DNA from: Fidelibacterota bacterium
GTDB taxonomy: Bacteria > Fidelibacterota > Marinisomatia > SCGC-AAA003-L08 > D37C17
Length of the DNA stretch: 53,744 nucleotides
Assembly (NCBI GenBank): GCA_002718585.1
Contig: PBFG01000023.1
Location: 1 to 53,744 of the forward strand
Direction: 5' to 3'
Part shown: in pieces, positions 16,653 through 26,616 of the stretch
Layout: every line of letters begins with the position of its first letter
Position numbering within the stretch: the first letter of the stretch is position 1
Translations under genes and position numbers: made by a program
The notes under the pieces: generated by a model
Database searches by the model: none
What the model was told of the DNA's origin: nothing
The model's input: the letters and a program-made list of their open reading frames with translations, nothing else

Positions 16653-19600
16653 TAATTAGGAAGAATTTTTGATTCAAAGATTTTTTGTTTATTTATTAAT
16701 CTTTGATTACCAGGATCGAATTCTATCCATGTATTTAAAGTATTTAGTGCATCATCAATCGCTGATGAGTTGCCTTGTTCTAGTTCTGCTATAATTAAAT
16801 TTATATATGTATAAAGCATACCTTCAATTCTTTGATTATCGATAATATATGGTTTAGAAAATTGAATAAATTCATTCTTGCTAATTAAAATAGATAAGTT
16901 GTCTGATAAAAATTTTTGATAATCCACATCTTTTAAATCATTATCATAATGTTCAACTAATAAATTTTTAATGAGCCCTGCATACTTTTCATTAATAAAT
17001 GGATCGAAATTTACTTTAGATATAACTTGAGTAATTGATTGATATAAAATTAGTTTTTCATTAAATGTGTAATAAAGAGAATCTTCTAATAATTGTAACA
17101 TAAATTGAATAGGGACTTGCTCTAAACTTTCTATTTTTCTACTAATTTCATCTAATAGGGCAAGCCTATGCCTTAAATCCATATTATTAATAAAATTTGA
17201 AGTAATCAAATCATCAGTTTTTGCACCCGATTTAAACACGTCATGTAATTTTAATATGCTCAATAATCTTATATTAATATCTGAATTATTTTTAATGAGA
17301 TGATTTATCATTTTCTCTATTTCGTTATAATTATTGGTTGGCTCATAAATTTTATCCATTAACTCAAATCCAAGCCATGGATCCATTGGTAATGTTTCAA
17401 CTGGGAAATAATCATTAAATCTATCTATCAATAATTCAACTTCTTTACTATTATTTTTATCAATTTGATATTGCATCAATCTTAGATATCCTATTCTATA
17501 ATTTTGAACTAATCTTTTAATATTGTCACTAAAAACTATAGTAGAATCAGATAAATTTCTGTATCTATAAATACCTACTTTTTCATTAGTTGCATTATTA
17601 TAATCATCTTCATTAAAAATAATATCCTTTAAATCTCCTTCTGCAAGATTTAATTTCATTTTTTCATAATTAATACTTTCTACAATATTATCAGGAAGTT
17701 TTTCTGATACCAATTTATAAGTCATACCTTCCATCTGTAAATACCTTTTTAATCCTACTTGGTTATTTTCAGAAACTGTTGCAGCAAAATAAATAGGGCG
17801 CTCTAAATATAAATCTTTGATTAATTGTAAAATCATATAGTCTTGAATTCTTAATACTTGTTGTCTATAAGCTGGAACTTGAAATTTAAACTCTATATTT
17901 TCATCAATTTTTAAATTACAATCTAAATTTGACCATGGTACTTTACCAGTAAACTCATTTGAACATAATTTATAACCTTCTTCTGTGCTAATTATATATT
18001 CATTTTCGATATTATAAATATCTTCCTTCAATAATGAATTAGAAAATTTTATATTAAGTTTTGGATCATCTTTAATAAGCTGATAAATGTACCAAGGAGT
18101 ATTTAATAAACTGAGATTAACTACCCTTACGTCTCTTCTTATCTTCTCCACTTCTTGAAGATACCATAAAGGGAAAGTATCATTATCTCCATTGGTAAAT
18201 ATAATGGCATTGGGTTCACATGAATTTAAGAGGTTATATCCATAATCCCATGCAACATAGTTTCCTCTTCTTGAATGATCTTTATAATCTTTAATTACCA
18301 TTGTGAATGTCATCGAAATAAAAATAAAACATATAACACTGAAAGAAATAAAGGATGAAATATTTGAGTCTTCAAAAAAATCCTTGATTTTTTTTTGAAT
18401 AAAACTGATACCTATACCAACCCAAATCGAAAATGCAAAAAAGCTTCCTACATAGGAATAGTCACGCTCTCTAGGTTGAGGATCATACTGGTTTAAATAA
18501 ATTACAAGCATCAATCCAGTGGCTAAAAAAACGCTCAATACTGCTAATGCTCTCTTCCAGTCTGCGGAAAAATGTGCAAAAATACCTATTATACCAAACA
18601 AAAATACCATAGGTAAGCCATATCTAAAAAAATCTATTCCATCTAAAACTCTGTTCCCTATTGGGTTACCATCTATATCATTTATGAGCCATGCTTTATC
18701 AGTATTTTTATCTGATCTACCAATAAATTGCCAGGCAAAATATCGTAAGTACATTTCTTTAATTTGATAATTCCACATAAAACTAAACTGTTCTTTTAAT
18801 GAAGGATTTTCTTTATCAGTTGTCCATCTTTTCCAATGGCCACCTGTACTGTTTTGTATTGCTGATTTTGGATTAAAAGAATTTATGGAGCCATATTGCT
18901 CTCTATTAATATAAGAAACTGCCCTATCAAGAGTGTTTGGATTATTTTCATTTATTCTTGGTTCTTGATTAGCTCTTATAAATATTGTAGTATATGTTGA
19001 ATAACCAATAACAATTAATAAAAAACAAGATAGTAAAACTTTAATTATAAGCAGATTTTTTTCTTCTCTATGTTGAGTAAAATATCTAAAAACAAATAAA
19101 GGAATTCCAATTAAAATTAACAACAAGGCAAAAATAACTGATTTAGATTGCCATAATAATAAACTCAAAAAACTCATATCATCACTCTGCTTATCAAACA
19201 TTTTCTGATTTTTTATCAAAATTGCCTTATCTTTTTTAAGCTGATCTAAATAATCATAATTAATATCTGCATAATTAGGTGATTGCTTTTCTAATTCAAT
19301 CATATAGTAATAATATGCATCATCAATAGCTACAATTTGATTAGACAAATTATTTGTTATAAAATTTTTATCCTTAATAAATAATTTATTAAAGGATAGA
19401 AAAACTATGAAAATTATAGATAAAGTTGAAAATATTCTTGTAAGATTAAATAATGAATTATTATGTGTTGTTAAATGAATTAAAATAATTGAAGTAATAA
19501 TAATAGTAATACCAAACATTATTATGTATAAACTATTAAATTTACTTACTATGTCTGGAAGACCTAAAATGATACCATAGTAAATAGTTACAAAACCTAA

Positions 19601-20260
19601 AGTGGTAAAAAATAAAACTTTAATTATACTAATTACGCTTACATCTTCATATTTTTTAAAATAAATAATTAATCCAATAAATGACATAGTTAAAAGATTT
19701 AAAATATGAATCCCAATAGCAAGTCCCATCATATATGCTATTAATAATAAATATCTTGTATTCCATTTTTCATTAGACAATGAAGACCATTTTAATATCA
19801 TCCATATTACAATAGCTGTGAAAAACGTTGATAAAGAGTATACCTCAGTCTCTACAGCATTAAACCAATGAGAATCAGTAACAGCGAAAGTTAAAGATGC
19901 AACAAATGCACTTAAATTGTTTATTATAATTCTAGATGCATTATTTGCTTTACCGCTATACTCTTCAATTAATTTTACTATAATTAAATATAAAAACATT
20001 ACAGAAAGTGCACTGGTAATTGGAGAAATTAAATTAACCCTGGCTCCAATATCTGTAAAGGTAGGTAGACTACTAAAAAAATTCCCTAAAAGTAAAAATA
20101 ATGGAGACCCTGGTGGATGTGGCACACCTAAAATATAAGACGTAGCTATGAATTCACCGCAATCCCAAAATGAAGTTGTCGGTGCCATAGTCATTAAATA
20201 AAGGATAAGCGGAATAAAAAACGATAAAAAAGCTAAGATAATATTTATTTTTTTATACAT
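16652..20260 (-). CDS. DUF2723 multi-pass membrane glycosyltransferase (TMEM260-like)
   Basis: A 1,202-residue membrane protein. The DUF2723 hallmark is at the N-terminus: 'FWDCGEF' (Asp33, Glu36) followed by 'LGVPHPPGSPLF'. About a dozen hydrophobic segments lie in residues 1-630 and resemble GT-C sugar transferases that use lipid-linked donors. A large hydrophilic part follows, with 'NGDNDTFPLWYLQEV' (about 690) and 'RPIYFAATV', blocks conserved in bacterial members. The last 250 residues look helical and repeat-like. Human TMEM260, of the same family, is a protein O-mannosyltransferase, so O-glycosylation of exported proteins is a reasonable inference here. It lies between recG and a GT2 gene with overlaps of a few bases or less. 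Confidence 0.83.
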   Translation of the reverse strand: MYKKINIILAFLSFFIPLILYLMTMAPTTSFWDCGEFIATSYILGVPHPPGSPLFLLLGNFFSSLPTFTDIGARVNLISPITSALSVMFLYLIIVKLIEEYSGKANNASRIIINNLSAFVASLTFAVTDSHWFNAVETEVYSLSTFFTAIVIWMILKWSSLSNEKWNTRYLLLIAYMMGLAIGIHILNLLTMSFIGLIIYFKKYEDVSVISIIKVLFFTTLGFVTIYYGIILGLPDIVSKFNSLYIIMFGITIIITSIILIHLTTHNNSLFNLTRIFSTLSIIFIVFLSFNKLFIKDKNFITNNLSNQIVAIDDAYYYYMIELEKQSPNYADINYDYLDQLKKDKAILIKNQKMFDKQSDDMSFLSLLLWQSKSVIFALLLILIGIPLFVFRYFTQHREEKNLLIIKVLLSCFLLIVIGYSTYTTIFIRANQEPRINENNPNTLDRAVSYINREQYGSINSFNPKSAIQNSTGGHWKRWTTDKENPSLKEQFSFMWNYQIKEMYLRYFAWQFIGRSDKNTDKAWLINDIDGNPIGNRVLDGIDFFRYGLPMVFLFGIIGIFAHFSADWKRALAVLSVFLATGLMLVIYLNQYDPQPRERDYSYVGSFFAFSIWVGIGISFIQKKIKDFFEDSNISSFISFSVICFIFISMTFTMVIKDYKDHSRRGNYVAWDYGYNLLNSCEPNAIIFTNGDNDTFPLWYLQEVEKIRRDVRVVNLSLLNTPWYIYQLIKDDPKLNIKFSNSLLKEDIYNIENEYIISTEEGYKLCSNEFTGKVPWSNLDCNLKIDENIEFKFQVPAYRQQVLRIQDYMILQLIKDLYLERPIYFAATVSENNQVGLKRYLQMEGMTYKLVSEKLPDNIVESINYEKMKLNLAEGDLKDIIFNEDDYNNATNEKVGIYRYRNLSDSTIVFSDNIKRLVQNYRIGYLRLMQYQIDKNNSKEVELLIDRFNDYFPVETLPMDPWLGFELMDKIYEPTNNYNEIEKMINHLIKNNSDINIRLLSILKLHDVFKSGAKTDDLITSNFINNMDLRHRLALLDEISRKIESLEQVPIQFMLQLLEDSLYYTFNEKLILYQSITQVISKVNFDPFINEKYAGLIKNLLVEHYDNDLKDVDYQKFLSDNLSILISKNEFIQFSKPYIIDNQRIEGMLYTYINLIIAELEQGNSSAIDDALNTLNTWIEFDPGNQRLINKQKIFESKILPN

Positions 20261-20262
20261 TT

Positions 20263-22347
20263 TTATCCAATATTAATAAATTCTAACATATGCCTATAAT
20301 CTTGTAAAAGTTTCTTTTTTAAATTCTGAGACTTTATAAGTTTAGGGTCATTTTCTATAATTTCAAAGGCTCTTGTTCTTGCATGTCTCATAATTTTACC
20401 ATCATTAACAATATCAAGTAATTTTGATGAAATATGACCATGCTGTTTGGTTCCTAAAAACTCTCCAGGACCTCTAAGTTTTAAATCTTCATCAGATATT
20501 TTGAATCCATCAATGTGCTTTTCTATTATTGAAAGTCGCTTGAAGGATTGCTCAGTTTTTTTTCTTTGTATTAAAAAACAATATGATTGAAATTTTCCCC
20601 TTCCAATTCTTCCTCTTAATTGATGTAGTTGAGTCAGGCCAAATCTTTCAGCATTTTCAATTACCATAACTGTAGCGTTGGGATTATTTATACCAACTTC
20701 AACTACCGTTGTAGAAATTAAACATTGAATTTCTCCATTATTTACCTGCTCCATAATTTGTGTTTTAGATTCTTTTTTTAATTTTCCATGAAGAAAACCT
20801 AAGGTATATTCTTTGAAAATATTTTTTTTAAAATTCTCATAGGCACTTTCTGCTGCCTCAGCATCAATTTTATCAGATTCTTCTATTATTGGGAATACAA
20901 TAAAGCAAAAACGTCCCTTATCCATTTCATTTTTCATTAAAGTGTAGACTGAATCAATTTTTTTTGATTCAATTACTGATGTTTTTATAGGAATTCTATT
21001 TTGTGGAAGTTCATCAATCCATGATAAATCCATATCACCATGAATTGCAAAAGTTAGTGTTCTGGGTATAGGGGTTGCTGTCATAGATAAAATATTAACA
21101 TGTTTACCTTTTGTAATTAAATTTTTTCTTTGTTCAACTCCAAATCTATGCTGTTCATCTACTACAACTAATTCTAAATTTTTAAACTTAACTTTTTCTT
21201 GTATTAAAGCGTGAGTACCAACAATAATTTGTATTCTACCATTTTCTAAATCTTCATAAATCTGATTTTTTTGATTCTGTTTTAAATTCCCAATAAGTAA
21301 TTTGCATTTAATATTTAATTTGGAACAAAACTCAAAAAAACTTTCAAAATGTTGTTCAGCTAAAATTTCTGTTGGAGCCATAATTGCCACTTGAGAATCA
21401 TTACCTACAATTATTGCAGATGTGAGCATTGCAATAATTGTTTTTCCACATCCAACATCGCCCTGGACTAATCTATTCATTGGCTTATCCATTGCCAGAT
21501 CTTTTCTAATCTCTCTCATCACTCTAATTTGAGCATTTGTCAATTTAAAATCTAAACTCTTATACATTTTTATTGCATAGTCACCTAACTCTATAAATTT
21601 TTTTCCTTTAAAATTACTTAACTGATATTTATTTATTGCTAAAACTAATTGAAGGAAAAAATACTCATCAAATTTTAAACGATAGTATGCTGACTTTAAA
21701 TCATCATTTGAATTAGGCTGATGAACGATTCGAATAGATTTATCCAGGCTTAATAAGGCCTCTTTTTTTAGAAAATGTTCAGAAAAATGATCCTTAATCA
21801 AGTAAACCTGATTTAATGCATTATGAATTAATTTTCTGATTGCTCTACTATCTAAACTTACTTTTTTAAATAAGTTATTTGATGCATAAAGTGGAATAAT
21901 CTGACCAGTATTAGATGGATCTTTACTATTTTCTAATAAATCAAATTCAGGATGGATAATTCTATAGCCTTTATAAAATTCAACTTTTCCAAAAACAGCA
22001 ATATTGTCACCTTCTTTAAATTTTTCTGAAATCCATGATATTCCGTGAAACCAAATACATTGAATAAAACCTGTTTCGTCTGAAATATTAAGCTGAAAAT
22101 ACTTTCCTTTTTTCAAATATTTTAGACCAAATGATTTTACAGTGCCAATAATTACAACTTGTTCATTAATTTTAATTTGATTAATATTTTTAACATTTGT
22201 TCTATCTAAATATTTTCGTGGAAAATTACGAATTAAATCACCAATATTACTTATTCCATAACTCTTTAAAATTTGTCCTCGTTTAGGGCCTACACCTCTA
22301 AGGTATTGTACTTCTGTTTTAATAGTGATTTGATTTGGTATATCCAA
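20263..22347 (-). CDS. recG: ATP-dependent DNA helicase RecG
   Basis: RecG remodels stalled replication forks and branch-migrates Holliday junctions. The N-terminal wedge/OB region starts with 'YLRGVGPKRGQIL' and contains 'VIIGTV...' (about 60-140). Helicase motifs follow: Walker A 'GDVGCGKT' (Lys302), 'MAPTEILAEQH', DEQH box 397-400, 'SMTATPIPRTL', 'STTVVEVGINNPNATVM' and 'QLRGRIGRG'. The C-terminal 'DLKLRGPGEFLGTKQHG' is diagnostic for RecG. Length 694 residues is normal. It sits between valS (10-base gap) and the DUF2723 gene (2-base gap) on the same strand. Confidence 0.96.
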   Translation of the reverse strand: MDIPNQITIKTEVQYLRGVGPKRGQILKSYGISNIGDLIRNFPRKYLDRTNVKNINQIKINEQVVIIGTVKSFGLKYLKKGKYFQLNISDETGFIQCIWFHGISWISEKFKEGDNIAVFGKVEFYKGYRIIHPEFDLLENSKDPSNTGQIIPLYASNNLFKKVSLDSRAIRKLIHNALNQVYLIKDHFSEHFLKKEALLSLDKSIRIVHQPNSNDDLKSAYYRLKFDEYFFLQLVLAINKYQLSNFKGKKFIELGDYAIKMYKSLDFKLTNAQIRVMREIRKDLAMDKPMNRLVQGDVGCGKTIIAMLTSAIIVGNDSQVAIMAPTEILAEQHFESFFEFCSKLNIKCKLLIGNLKQNQKNQIYEDLENGRIQIIVGTHALIQEKVKFKNLELVVVDEQHRFGVEQRKNLITKGKHVNILSMTATPIPRTLTFAIHGDMDLSWIDELPQNRIPIKTSVIESKKIDSVYTLMKNEMDKGRFCFIVFPIIEESDKIDAEAAESAYENFKKNIFKEYTLGFLHGKLKKESKTQIMEQVNNGEIQCLISTTVVEVGINNPNATVMVIENAERFGLTQLHQLRGRIGRGKFQSYCFLIQRKKTEQSFKRLSIIEKHIDGFKISDEDLKLRGPGEFLGTKQHGHISSKLLDIVNDGKIMRHARTRAFEIIENDPKLIKSQNLKKKLLQDYRHMLEFINIG

Positions 22348-22357
22348 ATTTTAATTT

Positions 22358-24973
22358 TTAGATAAGGCTTTTATAATTTTTTAAAATTTTCTGATAATCC
22401 TCATAATATGCTTTATATTTATCTTTTTCATGATCAATAATATTTTTAGGAGCTTTATTAATAAAATTTTCATTGTTTAATTTTTTTTGCACATTATTTA
22501 GTCTTGCTTCTATATCATCTAATTTAGATTTTAATCGCTTAACTTCTTTATCTATATTAATAAGTCCTTTCAATGGAATAAAGAATTCTAAGTTATTAAT
22601 TACAGAAGATGCTGATTGTTCTGGTTTAGATATATTACTTCCATATTTTATTTCTTTTACATTCGCAATTTTAAATAAATGATGTTCATTATCCTTAATC
22701 ATTTGAGTTTTTATATCATTACCTTTAAAATAAATCACTAATTCTTTTTTAGGTGAAACGCCTAAATCTGATTTAATATTTCTGATAGAAGTAATAATGG
22801 ATTTAAATAATTCAATATTTTTTTGCTCTTTTTCAAATTTAAATTGTTGTTGAAATTCAGGATAAGTTTCCTTTGATAAAAAATTACTTTCATTTAAATA
22901 AGACCATATTTCTTCTGATATAAATGGAGCAAACGGATGAATTAATTTTAAAATACTTTTTAAAATATAAGTAGATATAGATAGCACAACTTTTTTATCT
23001 TCTTTAGACTGACCATAAATACGAGATTTTGAAAATTCAATATACCAATCACAAAAATCAGCCCAAACAAAATTATAAATAAGTTTAATTGCATCATTCA
23101 TTTTATAATTTTTAAGAGATTTTTCAACATCTTCAATAACAATATTCAGCTTAGATAAAATCCACTTATCTGTTTGATCTAATTTATCTTCGTTTATTGT
23201 TTCAATTTTGAGAAATTCAAAATCTTCAACATTCATCATTATAAACCGAGAACAATTCCAAAGTTTATTCATAAAATTTCTGCCTTGCTCTAATCTATCT
23301 TCTTTGAAATGTATATCTAAACCTTGAGGTGCCATCATAAGAATACTCACTCTAACAGCATCTACTCCATACTTATCAAATAATTCTAAAGCATCTGGAG
23401 AATTTCCAAGAGATTTACTCATTTTTCTACCTTTATCATCTCTTATGATACTTGTAAAATAAACATTAGAAAACGGTATCTCATTCTTAAAATATAATCC
23501 AGACATAATCATACGTGCTACCCAAAAGAAAATTATGTCTGGTCCTGTTACTAAATCTTGAGATGGATAGAAATGTTTTAAATCTTCGCTGTCATTGGGC
23601 CATCCTAACGTAGCCATTGGCCAAATCCAAGAGCTAAACCATGTATCTAAAACATCTTCCTCTTGAATCCAACCATCTTCATCTGGAGCAGTGGTACCAC
23701 AATATATTTTATCTTCTTTATACCAAACTGGGATTCTGTGGCCCCACCATAATTGTCTCGAAATACACCAGTCTTGAATATTTTCTAGCCAATGATTATA
23801 TATTTTTTCCCATCTTTTTGGATGAAAATTTACATCTTTATTTTTTACTGCTTTTAAAGCAGGTTGGGCTAATTGATCCATTTTCAAAAACCACTGCTTA
23901 GATAACCTAGGTTCAATAACTGCATTTGTTCTTTCAGAATGACCAACTTTATGAATATAATCTTCTGTTTTTAATAAATAACCATCTTTTTCAAGTATTT
24001 CAAGAACCATTTTTCGAACTTCAAATCTATCTTTATTTTGAAAATCAGAAGGGACATTATTATTAAATTTTGCATCGTCATGCATAATATTTATAATCTG
24101 TAAATTATTACGATTTGCCATTGCATAATCATTCATATCATGTGCGGGAGTTACTTTAACACACCCTGTCCCAAACTCCATATCAACATATTCATCAGAA
24201 AAAATAGGGATTTCTTTATTCATGATTGGAAGTAAAACTTTTTTACCAATATATTTTGAATATCTTTTATCATTGGGGTTAACTGCAACACCTGTATCTC
24301 CAAGCATTGTTTCTGGCCTAGTAGTAGCAACAATTAAATATTTTTTTTCATTTTTAATTGGATACTTAATATTCCATAAAAAACCTTTTTCTTCTTTATA
24401 AATAACCTCTTCATTGGATAATGCTGTTTTACCAATTGGATCCCAATTAATCATTCGCTTCCCTTGATATATCAAACCATCATTATACAATTTAACAAAT
24501 GTTTGAATGACAGATTTATAATATTTATCATCCATTGTAAATCTTTCACGGCTCCAATCACAGGAACATCCTAAACGCTTTAGCTGGTCTGTAATAATGC
24601 CTCCATACTTTTCTGTCCAGTCCCAACAATGTTTAAGAAATTCTTCTCTGCCAATTTCTTTTTTATCAATTTTTTGATCTTTAAGAAACTTAGTTACTTT
24701 AGCTTCTGTTGCAATAGATGCGTGGTCAGTTCCAGGAAGCCAAAGAGTATTTTTACCTTCCATTCTAGCTTTTCGAACTAGAACATCTTGAATAGTATTA
24801 TTTAAAACATGTCCCAGATGTAAAATACCCGTAACATTTGGAGGTGGAATCATTACAGTAAATGATTCTTTATTTTTATAATCAGGAACAAAAATTTTAT
24901 TAGCAATCCATTCTGAATACCATTTTTCCTCGACTCTTTTAGGATCGTAAACTGTAGATAATTTTTTTTTCAA
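22358..24973 (-). CDS. valS: Valyl-tRNA synthetase
   Basis: A class I aminoacyl-tRNA synthetase. The HIGH motif is 'HLGH' (52-55) in 'PPPNVTGILHLGH', and KMSKS is at 517-521. The editing domain includes 'TTRPETMLGDTGVAVNP' and 'KVTPAHDMND'. The C-terminal coiled-coil typical of ValS is present ('DKEVKRLKSKLDDIEARLNN' onward). Length 871 residues is normal. The start is a TTG at 24973: no in-frame ATG occurs between it and the essential N-terminal 'VYDPKRVEEKWY'. It leads the valS-recG-DUF2723-GT2 run and is divergent from the gamma-glutamyltranspeptidase gene. Confidence 0.97.
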   Translation of the reverse strand: MKKKLSTVYDPKRVEEKWYSEWIANKIFVPDYKNKESFTVMIPPPNVTGILHLGHVLNNTIQDVLVRKARMEGKNTLWLPGTDHASIATEAKVTKFLKDQKIDKKEIGREEFLKHCWDWTEKYGGIITDQLKRLGCSCDWSRERFTMDDKYYKSVIQTFVKLYNDGLIYQGKRMINWDPIGKTALSNEEVIYKEEKGFLWNIKYPIKNEKKYLIVATTRPETMLGDTGVAVNPNDKRYSKYIGKKVLLPIMNKEIPIFSDEYVDMEFGTGCVKVTPAHDMNDYAMANRNNLQIINIMHDDAKFNNNVPSDFQNKDRFEVRKMVLEILEKDGYLLKTEDYIHKVGHSERTNAVIEPRLSKQWFLKMDQLAQPALKAVKNKDVNFHPKRWEKIYNHWLENIQDWCISRQLWWGHRIPVWYKEDKIYCGTTAPDEDGWIQEEDVLDTWFSSWIWPMATLGWPNDSEDLKHFYPSQDLVTGPDIIFFWVARMIMSGLYFKNEIPFSNVYFTSIIRDDKGRKMSKSLGNSPDALELFDKYGVDAVRVSILMMAPQGLDIHFKEDRLEQGRNFMNKLWNCSRFIMMNVEDFEFLKIETINEDKLDQTDKWILSKLNIVIEDVEKSLKNYKMNDAIKLIYNFVWADFCDWYIEFSKSRIYGQSKEDKKVVLSISTYILKSILKLIHPFAPFISEEIWSYLNESNFLSKETYPEFQQQFKFEKEQKNIELFKSIITSIRNIKSDLGVSPKKELVIYFKGNDIKTQMIKDNEHHLFKIANVKEIKYGSNISKPEQSASSVINNLEFFIPLKGLINIDKEVKRLKSKLDDIEARLNNVQKKLNNENFINKAPKNIIDHEKDKYKAYYEDYQKILKNYKSLI

Positions 24974-25024
24974 CTTAATCTCATTCTTTTCATTATAAAT
25001 ATATATTATAAATTAATAATTTAT

Positions 25025-25053
25025 TTAACATCTTTAACAAAAAGTTATATAAT
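25025..25053 (+). promoter_or_regulatory. Sigma-70-type promoter of the ggt gene
   Basis: A -35 element TTAACA (25025-25030, one change from TTGACA) and a perfect -10 element TATAAT (25048-25053) are separated by 17 bases, the ideal spacing. The expected start of transcription near 25060 leaves a leader of only about 14 bases before the ATG at 25074. It is the cleanest promoter I could read in the window. Confidence 0.65.
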
Positions 25054-25073
25054 TAATTGAAGAAAAAATCACA

Positions 25074-26594
25074 ATGAAATATGGCTCAATTGCCGCAGGC
25101 TCAAAAGAAACTTTAAATACTGCAAAAGATATTTTAATTGAAGGCGGTAATGCATTTGATGCAACAGTAGGCGCCATTTTTACTAGCATGACATCAGAAT
25201 TTGCGTTAACAGGTGCAGGTGGTGGTGGAATACTAATATCATCTAGCAAAAACCAATATCCAATGATTTACGATTTTTTTGTTAATTACCCTCTTAATAA
25301 CATTAATTCAAATTTAGATTTTAAAAAAATAAAAGTTGATTTTGGTAATACATCACAAGATTTTTTTATTGGCAAAGGTTCATGTGCTGTCCCAGGAAAT
25401 ATTGCTGGGTTACTACAAGTTCAAAAGGAAAAAGGGATTCTACCGCTAAATGTAGTCCTTCAACCAGCAATAAAAATTGCAAAAGATGGTGTTATATTAT
25501 CTAGATATCAGTCTTACATAAATAAGTTAATTAAACCAATTCTTACAGATTCAAAAATGGGGAAACAACTCTTTATAAAAAATAAATCATTTCTAAAAGA
25601 AGGTGATACATTCAAAAACCCTAATTTCTCAACTTTTCTTGAAGAGTTAATTTTAAATGGGAGAGATTTTTTTTATAAGGGTGAAGCAGCTAATATTATT
25701 GAAAATACATTTAGTGATGGTGGTATGATTAATAAACAGAACTTAAATAATTACAAAGTGTTTAAGAGAAAACCTTTAAAAATTAAAATTGATGAATATG
25801 AAATTTTTACAAATCCGGCACCAGCCTATGGAGGTACACTAGTTGTATTTTTACTAAAAATTCTTAAAAAATCTAAACGTTTAAATTCTAATATAATTGA
25901 TTTAATAAAGGCTATGGAATTAACATCTGTAGTAAGGTCAGAAACCTGCTTAAACCCATTCGATGAAATGGAAATTTCTAACTGTCTCAAAGATTCAATT
26001 TTAAATAAATATTTAAAAAGTTTTAATAATGAAAATTTTAATAATGAAAATTTTAAAAGTTCTGATTTAGGCTCAACAACACATATTAGCGTAATAGATA
26101 AATATGAAAATGTAGTAAGTGCTACAACAACTAATGGAGAAGGTTCAGGTATTTTTGTTCCTGAATTTGGAATTTTGATGAATAATATGCTAGGAGAGCG
26201 AGATTTGAATCCTTTTGGGTTTCATAAATGGAAACATTCAGGTAGATTGCCTACAATGCTTTGTCCAACAATTATTATGAAAAATAATAAACCATTATAT
26301 GCATTAGGCAGTGGAGGAAGTAATAGAATAAGATCAGCAATCGTACAAATTATTATTAATCTTATTGTAAAAAAAATGAATCTAAAAGATGCCGTTGAAT
26401 CTCCTAGAATACATTTAGAAAATAATAATTTGTTCATTGAACGAGATATAAAAATACCAAAAAACACATACACAAATAAATTTCTAATAAATAAATTTTC
26501 TGATAAAAGCTTATTTTTTGGTGGTGCAAACTGCGTAAGTATTAATCAAGCAGTAGGTGATTCTAGGAGAGGAGGAGTTAGTGAAATATTCTAA
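25074..26594 (+). CDS. ggt: Gamma-glutamyltranspeptidase-like Ntn hydrolase
   Basis: A gamma-glutamyltransferase family protein, expected to cleave gamma-glutamyl bonds such as those in glutathione. The family start 'GGNAFDATVGAIF' and 'GAGGGGILI' are present, and the autoprocessing/nucleophile Thr is Thr335 in 'GSTTHISVIDK', followed by 'NGEGSGIFVPEFGILMNNMLG' and 'GSGGSNRIRSAIVQI'. At 506 residues it is shorter than E. coli GGT (about 580). The ATG opens directly at 'MKYGSIAAGS', with no signal peptide, so it is probably cytoplasmic, unlike the periplasmic E. coli enzyme. A 15-base in-frame repeat lies just before the processing site. It is a single-gene unit with its own promoter. Substrate is not predictable. 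Confidence 0.86.
   Translation: MKYGSIAAGSKETLNTAKDILIEGGNAFDATVGAIFTSMTSEFALTGAGGGGILISSSKNQYPMIYDFFVNYPLNNINSNLDFKKIKVDFGNTSQDFFIGKGSCAVPGNIAGLLQVQKEKGILPLNVVLQPAIKIAKDGVILSRYQSYINKLIKPILTDSKMGKQLFIKNKSFLKEGDTFKNPNFSTFLEELILNGRDFFYKGEAANIIENTFSDGGMINKQNLNNYKVFKRKPLKIKIDEYEIFTNPAPAYGGTLVVFLLKILKKSKRLNSNIIDLIKAMELTSVVRSETCLNPFDEMEISNCLKDSILNKYLKSFNNENFNNENFKSSDLGSTTHISVIDKYENVVSATTTNGEGSGIFVPEFGILMNNMLGERDLNPFGFHKWKHSGRLPTMLCPTIIMKNNKPLYALGSGGSNRIRSAIVQIIINLIVKKMNLKDAVESPRIHLENNNLFIERDIKIPKNTYTNKFLINKFSDKSLFFGGANCVSINQAVGDSRRGGVSEIF
26021..26055 (+). repeat. 15-base tandem duplication inside ggt
   Basis: The unit TTTTAATAATGAAAA occurs twice in full and starts a third copy, keeping the frame and encoding 'FNNENFNNENF'. 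It lies about 15 residues before the autoprocessing Thr335, in a linker that is poorly conserved in the family. It could be a slippage product that varies between strains. Confidence 0.6.
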
Positions 26595-26616
26595 TTATTT
26601 AAAGTTGATTAAAAAA

